A stretch of DNA of 64,000 nucleotides from Nostoc sp. UHCC 0870. Its GTDB lineage: Bacteria > Cyanobacteriota > Cyanobacteriia > Cyanobacteriales > Nostocaceae. Shown piece by piece: positions 9,563 through 17,010 of the stretch. The position numbers were made by a program, and so were the translations under genes. Each line of letters opens with the position of its first letter. Within the stretch, counting starts at the first letter, position 1. The DNA is taken from contig NZ_CP091913.1 in NCBI RefSeq assembly GCF_022063185.1, positions 4,042,001 to 4,106,000 of the forward strand, read 5' to 3'. Under the pieces are notes generated by a model, which had not been told where the DNA came from, searched no databases, and was given only the letters and a program-made list of their open reading frames with translations.

Positions 9563-9611
9563 CCCCTGTCTAAAGCACTTTGGACGCAACTACGTTGCTA
9601 TTTCTCAGGGG
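9563..9611 (+). repeat. Branched stem structure at the other end of the TnpB element
   Basis: The segment folds into a three-way junction: an outer stem CCCCTG/CAGGGG (9563-9568 with 9606-9611), an inner stem GTCTAAAG/CTTTGGAC (9568-9575 with 9578-9585, one G-T pair) and a second inner stem GCAAC/GTTGC (9586-9590 with 9594-9598). Its start matches the start of the opposite end (8100), supporting its role as an element terminus. Confidence 0.5.
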
Positions 9612-9626
9612 TTTTCAACCTACCCT

Positions 9627-9959
9627 TTATAAAATTCTTTTACCCAAAGGTACATCTCTATCTGGTTGAATTAAAGCAACTTCACCGTCATCCAGAACTA
9701 TACCCAATACCAAAACTTCAGACATGAAATCAGCTATTTGACGAGGCGGAAAGTTTGTCACAGCTAATATAAATTGGTTGATAATATCCTCTGGCTGATA
9801 TAGTTTGGTAATTTGCGCGCTAGATTTTTTTATACCCAAATCACCAAAATCTATCCACAGTTTATAAGCTGGTTTTCGGGCTTTAGTAAATGCCTCTACT
9901 TGAATAACTTTACCAACATGAATTTCGACTTTCGCAAAGTCTTCATAGCTGATTTGCAT
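9627..9959 (-). CDS. CsaA-like tRNA-binding-domain protein
   Basis: A 110-residue single-domain protein of the tRNA-binding OB-fold family (CsaA/YgjH type; the same domain ends MetRS beta chains). The N-terminal FAKVEIHVGKVIQVEAF, the central KKSSAQIT and the C-terminal DDGEVALIQPDRDVPLG blocks are characteristic. CsaA proteins bind tRNA and have been described as chaperone-like in Bacillus. The length equals the usual CsaA length. It lies 9 bases downstream of tatC on the same strand, so the two are probably co-transcribed. Confidence 0.88.
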   Translation of the reverse strand: MQISYEDFAKVEIHVGKVIQVEAFTKARKPAYKLWIDFGDLGIKKSSAQITKLYQPEDIINQFILAVTNFPPRQIADFMSEVLVLGIVLDDGEVALIQPDRDVPLGKRIL

Positions 9960-9968
9960 GACTGATCG

Positions 9969-10763
9969 CTATTTACCAGAGAGTTTGACTAAACCAATAC
10001 CACCAAAATAAAGACCTAAAACAGCACCAGCCAAAAGACTTTGGGTGAGAGGGTCTGTAGAAGGCGTGAGGACAGCACCTAAAATTACTCCCCCCAGAAT
10101 CACCGATCGCCAACCAGCTAGCATAGTTGCAGAAGAGACAATTCCCAGATTAGCCAGTAACAGTTGGATAATCGGCACTTGGAATGCTAACCCGGTACTG
10201 AACATTAATAACAGTACAAATTCAAAATACTTGTCAATTGACCAAATTTGTTCGACTACATCCGCACCGTAGCTGATAAAGAAGTTTAAAGCGGCGGGAA
10301 TGAGCAGCGAATAAGCAAATACTAAACCAGCACCAAATAACACACTCGACCCTAAAACTATCGGCCCCAGTAATCGACGTTCACGGCGAGTCAGTCCCGG
10401 CAGAATAAACTGGATAACTTGATAAAGTATGAAGGGACTAGAGATGACTATGCCACTGTAGGCGGCAACTTTGATAGAGACAAAGAAATATTCTCCAGGT
10501 GCAAGTTGCAGAAATTTAACTCCCTTGGCTGGAACTTCGAGTAGCTGGACAATTGGTTTCACAGCTAGAAAACAACCGACAACTCCTACAGCTACAGCAA
10601 TCAGGGCATAAAAAATCCGTTGTCGTAACTCTTCTAGGTGGTCGAAAAGAGACATTTCAACCTCATCAGGCAACTCATCTATAGGATGAGGTTCAGAGTT
10701 GCCATATCCCTCAGTATCGATGTCAGGAGTGTTTACGGTATCTAGTTCTTGTGAAGGTGTCAT
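9969..10763 (-). CDS. tatC: Sec-independent protein translocase subunit TatC
   Basis: A 264-residue polytopic membrane protein with six predicted helices and the TatC signatures: EMSLFDHLEELRQRIFYAL near residue 38, the FILYQVIQFILPGLTRRERR loop and the VLTPSTDPLTQ motif near the end. TatC recognises the twin-arginine signal peptide and, with TatA, exports folded proteins across the thylakoid and plasma membranes. The N-terminal 35 residues are acidic and variable, as in other cyanobacterial TatC proteins. tatA is at 59217-59489, not next to it. Confidence 0.95.
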   Translation of the reverse strand: MTPSQELDTVNTPDIDTEGYGNSEPHPIDELPDEVEMSLFDHLEELRQRIFYALIAVAVGVVGCFLAVKPIVQLLEVPAKGVKFLQLAPGEYFFVSIKVAAYSGIVISSPFILYQVIQFILPGLTRRERRLLGPIVLGSSVLFGAGLVFAYSLLIPAALNFFISYGADVVEQIWSIDKYFEFVLLLMFSTGLAFQVPIIQLLLANLGIVSSATMLAGWRSVILGGVILGAVLTPSTDPLTQSLLAGAVLGLYFGGIGLVKLSGK

Positions 10764-10805
10764 GAGTCAGGTGGTAGGCAACATTTGCTAACTATTCTAT
10801 CTGGC

Positions 10806-10945
10806 GAAGCCAATAATTAGAAGGCAGAGGAGCAGAAGAGCAGGGGAGCAGGGAGCAGGGGAGTAGGGAGCAGGGGGTAGGGAGCAGGGAGCAGGGAGCA
10901 GGGAGCAGGGAGCAGGGAGCAGGGAGCAGGGAGCAGGGGAGCGGG
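10806..10945. repeat. G-rich tandem heptamer repeats
   Basis: A run of AGGGAGC units (about ten copies, with AGGGGAGC and AGGGGGT variants) lies upstream of tatC. It is a short tandemly repeated repetitive sequence of the type common in Nostoc intergenic DNA. No reading frame or promoter is evident in it. Confidence 0.85.
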
Positions 10946-10992
10946 GAAGACAAGGGGGAATTTACTCATTACTCATTACTCATGACTCATTA

Positions 10993-12133
10993 GACATCTC
11001 CGAAAACAGTCAAAGCCTTTGTTTGGCTAGGCTGTAGCCACTAAATGCAATCATCTTAAATTAGCTATTCTGTACGATGAAATAAGACTTTGAGATATTT
11101 GCTGTTGATAATTAGGCAAAAATATCTAGTTATATGCGATAATTTTAACCTGATGATATAGCTGATATTTCTAATGGTAATATTAGCCCTCGAATCCGTA
11201 ACCTTACTAGCCCACAAATCGTCAAAATTACTTGCTTATATTTGCGGGTATTTAACCTAAATCTCTCTTGGACAACTCGAAAGATTTTGACTGACCGTAT
11301 TCGATGTTCAACAAAGATTCGTTTAGATGAAAATATTTTGTTCTGTTCTTTCTGTTCAGTTGTTAGTTCTTGATTTCTTGGTTTCTTAATTGGAGTTGTA
11401 ATTAAATCTTCTCCAAGATATGCCTTATCTCCTTTAAATCTTTGTTTGGCATCAAACTCTGAACGATATTCTCGGAACAAAGTTATATCGCTTTTTGGAC
11501 CAGGTTCACCTGCCACAACATCAACGATATCACTAGCATCAGGTAAAATAATCATTTGAGTTTTAAATGTATGATTACTCTTCTTACCTGAAAAATATTT
11601 CTTTTGTTCATCATTGTCTCTAGGTCTTTCTCTGACTTGTTCATAGCTATCTACTATTAATTCATATTCTGTGAGCATTTCTTTTACTACTTCATAGTCA
11701 GAAGCGTTTTTTTTTACTTGTTCAAGCAAACTTGATGGCAGTAATTCTCGCAAGTTAGGCAACCAATAGTTAAACGTATCGTTGGCTGTAGACTCACTTA
11801 CTTCAAACTGAATACCTAGAAGTTGAAAGGTTGTCAGATGTCGGAGATACACTAAAGTTAAAATGATTTGTTCAGAAATAGATAATTTTGGTTTCCGACC
11901 TCCTCCACCAGCAATAATTCTCACTTTCTTAGATTCCAGTAAAGCTTTTTTTTCATGATATAATCTTTCCCCATTTATGATTAATTGTTGTAACTGTTCA
12001 TATTCCAGACCTATTAACCTTTGGGTTTGTTTAGGATTCTCTTCAATGTAATTCAGTATATTGCTCATGCTTCTGTGTCAAAATAACGCTTTAATGTTCT
12101 TTTATCACAGAATAATACTATTTTGGAGATGTC
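10993..12133 (-). mobile_element. IS5-family insertion sequence inserted in a heptamer repeat
   Basis: The ends are inverted repeats: GACATCTCCGAAAA at 10993 and, read from the other end, GACATCTCCAAAAT at 12133. A TA dinucleotide flanks both sides. The flanking DNA on both sides is made of ATTACTC-type heptamers, so the target was a short-repeat array between the DnaJ-TPR gene and tatC. The single transposase gene is intact, so the copy may be active. Confidence 0.82.
11145..12068 (-). CDS. IS5-family DDE transposase
   Basis: A 307-residue DDE transposase. It has an N-terminal helix-turn-helix region (SISEQIILTLVYLRHLTTFQLLGIQFEVS), the first Asp in LIVDSYEQV, the second in FKGDKAYLGED and the Glu in RIFVEHRIRSVKIFR, matching the DDE_4/IS5 pattern. 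The frame is unbroken and lies wholly inside the inverted repeats. The start is the ATG at 12068, 65 bases inside the right end. Confidence 0.9.
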   Translation of the reverse strand: MSNILNYIEENPKQTQRLIGLEYEQLQQLIINGERLYHEKKALLESKKVRIIAGGGGRKPKLSISEQIILTLVYLRHLTTFQLLGIQFEVSESTANDTFNYWLPNLRELLPSSLLEQVKKNASDYEVVKEMLTEYELIVDSYEQVRERPRDNDEQKKYFSGKKSNHTFKTQMIILPDASDIVDVVAGEPGPKSDITLFREYRSEFDAKQRFKGDKAYLGEDLITTPIKKPRNQELTTEQKEQNKIFSSKRIFVEHRIRSVKIFRVVQERFRLNTRKYKQVILTICGLVRLRIRGLILPLEISAISSG

Positions 12134-12146
12134 TATTACTCATTAC

Positions 12147-12725
12147 TCAACGCCATCTCAGTAATTTCTTGAGTTTTTGACACCATTTAGCTACCAAAGA
12201 TGGACGCTGAGATTTATACTTGACCCGTGAAAAAGAAGTGACTGTGGGGATCTTACCTTCTAACTGTGCGGCTTTATTTAAATCTGATGCGGCTCTGTAT
12301 TCGTAGCCTAGTTGAGAGCAAACGAATCCACGATATTTATAAGCTTCAATATAGCGGGGGTTGAGGCGAATTGCTTGGGTGAAGTAGGCGATCGCTTCTT
12401 GATATTCTCCTTGTCCTACGCTCTCTACACCATAGTTATAGAAACTTTCTGCATCAAAGCGATTGACTGATATGTTGGGGGAATGTTTGGGTGAAGGTGC
12501 AGCAGGCGTTGTCACAGTGGGACTTTCTGACTTGAGCAGATTGTACGCAGCGTTGATTTGTTTAATTTTGGCCTCTGCTTGCTCTTTTTGCTGTGGATGA
12601 ATAAAGCGATCGGGATGCCAAATTTTTACCAATTGGCGATAAGCTCGTTTGATCTCTACCTGCGATACACCAGGTTTTAGCCCTAGAATTTCATAAGCAT
12701 GATTAATATCAAGACAATCGCGCAT
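12147..12725 (-). CDS. J-domain protein with TPR repeats
   Basis: A 192-residue protein with an N-terminal J domain (residues 5-68) containing the HPD tripeptide at 37-39, which stimulates Hsp70 (DnaK) ATPase. A tetratricopeptide region follows at about 88-150 (YNYGVESVGQGEYQEAIAYF, then YIEAYKYRGFVCSQLGYEY), then a basic tail. There is no Gly/Phe or zinc domain, so it is a type III co-chaperone that probably brings specific clients to DnaK. The IS66 element starts 24 bases upstream of its ATG and the IS5 element ends 14 bases beyond its stop, so the gene is boxed in by insertions and its own promoter is probably lost. Confidence 0.86.
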   Translation of the reverse strand: MRDCLDINHAYEILGLKPGVSQVEIKRAYRQLVKIWHPDRFIHPQQKEQAEAKIKQINAAYNLLKSESPTVTTPAAPSPKHSPNISVNRFDAESFYNYGVESVGQGEYQEAIAYFTQAIRLNPRYIEAYKYRGFVCSQLGYEYRAASDLNKAAQLEGKIPTVTSFSRVKYKSQRPSLVAKWCQKLKKLLRWR

Positions 12726-12749
12726 AAAGAGAAAGAGAAGTAGATAAAT

Positions 12750-14544
12750 CGTATCCCCTCAATATTCCGGGGTAAGGAGTTCTTCAGTCATCAATGAAAA
12801 ACCAAAAGGATTGAGAGCAGATTTTTCCTGAATAATAGTTGCTAAAGAAGGAATATTCCCAACCTGAGAAATCCGGTCACGGATATACTCAAAAAAGCTA
12901 ATTCCCAACTTACGAGTAGTAGCAACAAGAGACATAAAAGTATCCCAAGCCTGAGTACCTTCTAGAGTTTGAGTGGCATAACTAATATTACGCCGTTGCA
13001 CCATTGTCCTAGCAGCTAACTCCGCCGGATTATTATGCAAAGGTAATTCAGGATGCTCTAAGACTAAAAGCAACTCCGAAATTTTCAGCAGCGTTAATTG
13101 TTTTCGCTCATCCAACTGTTGATAACCGGTTTGAGTATCGAAAAGTTTCCAAAACTCAGACCGGAGTTTTTCTGCCATCTGTTGACTGGGTGCATCTTTG
13201 TAAGCCAGCAAGTCTCGGTAGTAATCCCAGAAATCATCCAGGAATTTATCAAGAGCTTTTTGGTGACAAGCAACATAAGGGGTCAACTTTTTGTAATGTC
13301 GTCCTTCATGCACCCAACACAAAGCGATATTATCAGTCAGTAATTTGAACTGAGGAGCATCATCACAAACGAGAGTTTGCACCACTGGCCAATCAGTTTG
13401 TTGATGATAAAAAGCAATCGCTGCTGCTTCTATAATCCGAGTCCGGTGTTGAGAACCTAGTTTGGGTAGATATGTATCAAGTAGAGTATTAAACTCTGCT
13501 TCACTCAACACAGTTTCTTGAGGTAATAGTTTAAGAGCATTTTTCCATTTAGTCGGGATTTGGAAAGTCTCCACTAAATTGTCTGTAAGTTGATTGAGAA
13601 TCAACTCCAGTTCTGTGGCATTTTGCAATACTTTTACTACACTCAATCTGTCTTTTTTGGCAGTGGTCAGGTAGATTGTATAGAAAGGGTTGCAGACTAC
13701 ATTAGTGGTATAGTTCACCCCACCCACCCGCGCACCAGTTTGGTCGAAGTTTTGCCAAGGACTGCTCTCTAGTCCCGACGCATATACTTCATCTTTCTCG
13801 CTTTCAAAATCAGTGTGGTTTTTAATCAGTAGGTTCGATAAATATCCGGCTGATATGGATATCCCAATATCTTCTAAAAACTCTAATAATTTGCCTTGGG
13901 TCATGTTGCCCCCATAGTATAGGCTCATCACCAAAGCTTTTATTCCCGGACCGAATTCTCCTTCGTAACCGCAAGGCAGTTCTGCTAAATAGGTTTTTCC
14001 CACTGAAGGTGAGTAGTATTTCTCTTTACGGAATAATACGTTGTCCGTTCCCAAGGTGATGTCTTGGATGATTACTTCTTGATAGCCTTTAAACTCTGCG
14101 TCTGCTGGCAGTTTGTCCTGGGGATATTCCAATATTTGTTCTCTATTTATTTTAACTGTCGCTTTCTTACTGCCTTTGTTGTGCTTTTTTAGAGTCTGTC
14201 GTTCTTTTTCTGATGAGTGATTGTTGGCAAATCCTTTCTTGCTGCTTTTGATGTCTGGTTGACCTTTTTCTCCTTTCAGGCGGTTGTTTTCATCTTTTAA
14301 CTGTTGATTTTCATCTCGTAATTCTTTGACTTCTGCTTGCAATTGCTCTATTAGGTTCAGTAATATTTCTACTGTCCGACGCATTGATTCATCTGCAATT
14401 CCTTTTGGCTCGATGGTTTGCAGTATCTCTTCTCCCAATTTTTTACTCGAATCTAGCTTTTGCGTCATGTGTCATATTTTATGATATTGCTTGTCCCTCG
14501 CTGACTTTATTTTTTCTACTACCCCTACTTATTGAGCCGATACG
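12750..14544 (-). mobile_element. IS66-family insertion sequence with ATAAAT target duplication
   Basis: Inverted ends: CGTATCCCCTCAATA begins at 12750, and the opposite end read inward is CGTATCGGCTCAATA, ending at 14544. The hexamer ATAAAT directly abuts both ends (12744-12749 and 14545-14550) as a target duplication. The family normally gives 8 bases, so six is slightly short. The element sits between the divergent J-domain gene and the tocopherol cyclase gene. Without it, their start codons would be only 26 bases apart. Confidence 0.82.
12759..14468 (-). CDS. IS66-family transposase (TnpC type)
   Basis: A 569-residue transposase with an N-terminal leucine-rich coiled coil (LIEQLQAEVKELRDENQQLK, about 39-66), a basic linker, and the IS66 catalytic region. 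Visible core motifs are NFDQTGARVGGVNYTTNVVC, VCDDAPQFKLL with CWVHEGRHYKK, and the terminal NNPAELAARTMVQRRN, which holds the conserved Glu. The frame is intact. The accessory TnpA and TnpB proteins of classical IS66 elements are absent, as in many cyanobacterial members with a single gene. Confidence 0.92.
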   Translation of the reverse strand: MTQKLDSSKKLGEEILQTIEPKGIADESMRRTVEILLNLIEQLQAEVKELRDENQQLKDENNRLKGEKGQPDIKSSKKGFANNHSSEKERQTLKKHNKGSKKATVKINREQILEYPQDKLPADAEFKGYQEVIIQDITLGTDNVLFRKEKYYSPSVGKTYLAELPCGYEGEFGPGIKALVMSLYYGGNMTQGKLLEFLEDIGISISAGYLSNLLIKNHTDFESEKDEVYASGLESSPWQNFDQTGARVGGVNYTTNVVCNPFYTIYLTTAKKDRLSVVKVLQNATELELILNQLTDNLVETFQIPTKWKNALKLLPQETVLSEAEFNTLLDTYLPKLGSQHRTRIIEAAAIAFYHQQTDWPVVQTLVCDDAPQFKLLTDNIALCWVHEGRHYKKLTPYVACHQKALDKFLDDFWDYYRDLLAYKDAPSQQMAEKLRSEFWKLFDTQTGYQQLDERKQLTLLKISELLLVLEHPELPLHNNPAELAARTMVQRRNISYATQTLEGTQAWDTFMSLVATTRKLGISFFEYIRDRISQVGNIPSLATIIQEKSALNPFGFSLMTEELLTPEY

Positions 14545-14552
14545 ATAAATCT

Positions 14553-15650
14553 ATGTTAACTATTCCAGTCAATCCTCTCCAATCTACTCAAACACCTCAC
14601 AGTGGATACCATTGGGACGGGAGTAGTCGCCGCTTTTTTGAAGGCTGGTATTACCGCGTCACTTTACCGGATTGTGGTCAGACTTTTGCTTTTATGTATT
14701 CCATTGAAGACCCCATTGGCGGTCAACCCTACAGTGGCGGTGCGGCGCAAGTCCTGGGTGTGAATGATGAATATCTCTGTCGGATTTTTCCTGATGTGAC
14801 TAAATTCTGGGCTAGTCGAGATGTTTTGGCTTTGGGTCATTGGGGTAAAACTAACCTCAATAGCCAACCCCTCTACCTCTTACCATCAGAGTTTGCACAG
14901 TATGTCCAAGAAGGTTATCAAGCGACTGCGAATTTAAACCAGGGATTTATTCAAGATCCGGCGACTGGTTTTTATTGTCGTTGGGAATATGAAATTAAGC
15001 CTGTATATGGCTGGGGAAATCAAAATAGTATTCAACAATCTACTGCTGGCTGGCTGTCGTTTTTACAGATTTTTGAACCGGGATGGCAGATTTTAATGGC
15101 TCATGGTTTGGCTAGTGGTTGGATTGATTGGAATGGCAAAATTTATCAATTTCAGAATGCGCCAGCCTATGGGGAAAAAAATTGGGGTGGTGCTTTTCCC
15201 CAAAAATGGTTTTGGTTGAATTGTAATAGCTTTGATGGTGAACCTGATTTGGCATTAACGGCTGGGGGTGGTAAGCGGGGTGTGTTGTGGTGGATGGAGT
15301 CTGTAGCAATGATTGGGTTGCATTATCAAGGCCAGTTTTACGAATTTGTCCCCTGGAATGCCAAAGTAGAGTGGAATATTCAACCCTGGGGTAGATGGCA
15401 AATGAAAGCAAAAAACCTAGATTATGAAATTGAATTAACGGGAACTACGCATCTACCCGGTACACCCCTACGTGCGCCGACAACAAACGGGTTACAATTT
15501 TGTTGTCAGGACACAATGCAAGGAAAGCTGAGTTTAGAGTTACGACAAATCAGGGGTACATCCCCTCTAGTCATTCTTAACGCAGACAGCTATCTTTGTG
15601 GGTTAGAAATTGGCGGCGGCTCTTGGAACAATTTTTGGCAGTCCACCTAA
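14553..15650 (+). CDS. Tocopherol cyclase
   Basis: A 365-residue protein of the tocopherol cyclase (VTE1 / Slr1737) family. It closes the chromanol ring of gamma-tocopherol from 2,3-dimethyl-5-phytylbenzoquinol, the last ring-forming step of vitamin E synthesis. Family motifs include SGYHWDG near the start, RRFFEGWYYRVTLP, FAFMYSIEDP and the tail segment GGSWNNFW. A frame-compatible TTG at 14532 lies inside the IS66 end and is not credible; the ATG at 14553 is preferred. That start is only 8 bases from the IS66 terminus, so the original ribosome site and promoter have been replaced by IS sequence. Expression must rely on readout from, or a hybrid promoter in, the IS. Confidence 0.9.
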   Translation: MLTIPVNPLQSTQTPHSGYHWDGSSRRFFEGWYYRVTLPDCGQTFAFMYSIEDPIGGQPYSGGAAQVLGVNDEYLCRIFPDVTKFWASRDVLALGHWGKTNLNSQPLYLLPSEFAQYVQEGYQATANLNQGFIQDPATGFYCRWEYEIKPVYGWGNQNSIQQSTAGWLSFLQIFEPGWQILMAHGLASGWIDWNGKIYQFQNAPAYGEKNWGGAFPQKWFWLNCNSFDGEPDLALTAGGGKRGVLWWMESVAMIGLHYQGQFYEFVPWNAKVEWNIQPWGRWQMKAKNLDYEIELTGTTHLPGTPLRAPTTNGLQFCCQDTMQGKLSLELRQIRGTSPLVILNADSYLCGLEIGGGSWNNFWQST

Positions 15651-15683
15651 AACTACTGCTATCATAGTATATGCTCCGTAGTT

Positions 15684-15757
15684 GGGGCTGTAGCTCAGTT
15701 GGATAGAGCGAGCGCCTCCTAAGCGCTAGGTCGCCGGTTCGAGCCTGGCCAGTCCCG
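15684..15757 (+). tRNA. tRNA-Arg (anticodon CCT)
   Basis: A full cloverleaf can be drawn: acceptor GGGGCTG with CAGTCCC, D arm GCTC/GAGC, anticodon stem AGCGC/GCGCT around the loop CTCCTAA (anticodon CCT), and T arm GCCGG/CTGGC with TTCGAGC. The discriminator base is G. The CCA end is not encoded. It decodes the rare AGG arginine codon. Confidence 0.93.
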
Positions 15758-15953
15758 TTGTCAAAAACTCATTACATCAAGTTAGCGATCGCAATTCCTA
15801 TCTCTGGAATGGTTGCTAACTATTGTTCATCTATAGTTAATACGCACCTAACTGCGTATTAACATAAGCGGTCAAGATATGTTTGGGTGAGTTTACCAAT
15901 ATTCTTATTTTTCTGAATCTATAGACACAATCATCAGCCGAAGTTTTAGAGCC

Positions 15954-16526
15954 TTGAAGAATAATCTATTGTTTAGAGGTAAGTTATTTCAATTTGCAGT
16001 GCTTGTTCTACCCATATTAATGTGGTTGGGATATCAGGAAGCACAGAATAATAGCAAACAACCCGAAGCAGTCATTGTTTTAGGTGGCTCAACCAAGAAC
16101 CTAGAAAGAGAAAAATTTACTGCTCAATTTGCTCGCAAGTATCCAAATTTACCAATACTGATTTCTGGTGGTAGTCCACCTGTCTCTACCAAGCGGGTTT
16201 TTGCTAAGGCTGGTATTAATCCTCAACGTTTACATTTAGACTATGAGGCAGTAGACACTGTTACAAATTTTACTACATTGGTAGATGATTTACAAGCACG
16301 TAAAATTAAGAATGTTTATTTAGTCACTTCAGATTTCCATATGCGCCGCGCCTGTATAATCGGTGAGATCATTTTGGGTAGTCGGGGAATTCACTTTAAA
16401 GCAATATCCGTACCTTCCCAAACACCACCTGAACCCATTGAAAAATCTATTCGTGATGGAGTTAGATCGTTAATTTGGGTAGCGACTGGTTACACAGGCG
16501 CGGAGGAAGTTAAACATCGGCGGTGA
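15954..16526 (+). CDS. YdcF/ElyC-family (DUF218) protein
   Basis: A 190-residue protein with one N-terminal membrane helix (LFQFAVLVLPILMWLGY, about 11-27) and a DUF218 domain. Hallmarks are AVIVLGGS, PILISGG, a Glu/Asp-rich EAVDTVTNF segment and VYLVTSDFHMRRA, with the conserved His and Arg residues. Members such as SanA and ElyC act at the cell envelope, affecting barrier function or lipid-carrier metabolism, but the reaction is not settled. The start is a TTG at 15954; no ATG lies near it in frame. The gene follows tRNA-Arg on the same strand after about 200 bases. Confidence 0.75.
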   Translation: MKNNLLFRGKLFQFAVLVLPILMWLGYQEAQNNSKQPEAVIVLGGSTKNLEREKFTAQFARKYPNLPILISGGSPPVSTKRVFAKAGINPQRLHLDYEAVDTVTNFTTLVDDLQARKIKNVYLVTSDFHMRRACIIGEIILGSRGIHFKAISVPSQTPPEPIEKSIRDGVRSLIWVATGYTGAEEVKHRR

Positions 16527-16540
16527 GAAATACGGGATTA

Positions 16541-16628
16541 CTCAAAACTCAGCACTCAAAACTCAGCACTCATTACTCATTACTCATTACTCATTACTCA
16601 TTACTCAGCACTCAGCACTCATTACTCC
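16541..16628. repeat. ACTC(A/G)-type heptamer array
   Basis: Tandem CTCATTA heptamers with CTCAGCA and CTCAAAA variants, the same unit as the large array at 48550-48906 and the sequence flanking the IS5 element. It separates the convergent DUF218 and DUF2288 genes. Confidence 0.88.
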
Positions 16629-16638
16629 TAAATTTTGC

Positions 16639-16932
16639 TCAAGCTGCGATTTCTTGTACGAGAACGTAAGGCTGGATAATTAGGGTGTTAAATCGCTTTT
16701 CGCGATCGCAATTCCATTTTCCCACTTGAGTTACTGAAGGCTTTGTGATTAATTGACCCTCAATCCATTGTTGGACAGATGAGGTATTATCAGTTGCGAT
16801 CGCTTCGCCTACATCTAGCAAATCTAAGTCCATCGACACCAAAATTACCGCTTCTCTTTGGACATGGGGAATCAGCCATTCCCACTCTGCTTGATCTAAG
16901 ATTTCTGATAAATCCTTTCTTATGTCTGGCAT
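16639..16932 (-). CDS. DUF2288 protein
   Basis: A 97-residue soluble acidic protein. The blocks AEWEWLIPHVQREAVILVSMDL, LDVGEAIATDN, VQQWIEGQLITKPS and LIIQPYVLVQ match the DUF2288 family found in cyanobacteria and some proteobacteria. Function unknown. It follows the AI-2E transporter gene on the same strand with 78 bases between them. Confidence 0.75.
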   Translation of the reverse strand: MPDIRKDLSEILDQAEWEWLIPHVQREAVILVSMDLDLLDVGEAIATDNTSSVQQWIEGQLITKPSVTQVGKWNCDREKRFNTLIIQPYVLVQEIAA

Positions 16933-17010
16933 GATTGGCTGTGTTTCGCGTGTATATGTTGATTTTACAGTAATTGGGAATTAAGACGACTAATGAATAA
17001 TGACTAATAA

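Larger units (their letters stand above)
8100..9611 (-). mobile_element. IS200/IS605-like TnpB element (IS1341 type, no TnpA) with divergent RHH gene
   Basis: The element contains tnpB (minus) and a small RHH gene (plus) and is bounded by related imperfect palindromes. The left boundary (8100-8120) and the right boundary (9563-9611) both begin CCCC-x-GTCTAAAG on the plus strand and fold into stems. This fits the subterminal hairpins of IS605-type elements, although the exact cleavage sites cannot be placed. No Y1 transposase (TnpA) gene is present, so movement would need TnpA from elsewhere, or the locus is now fixed. Confidence 0.65.

Noticed and set aside
13094..13276. Small frames inside the IS66 transposase gene
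   Set aside because: Alternative frames of an intact 569-codon gene with full IS66 motifs.
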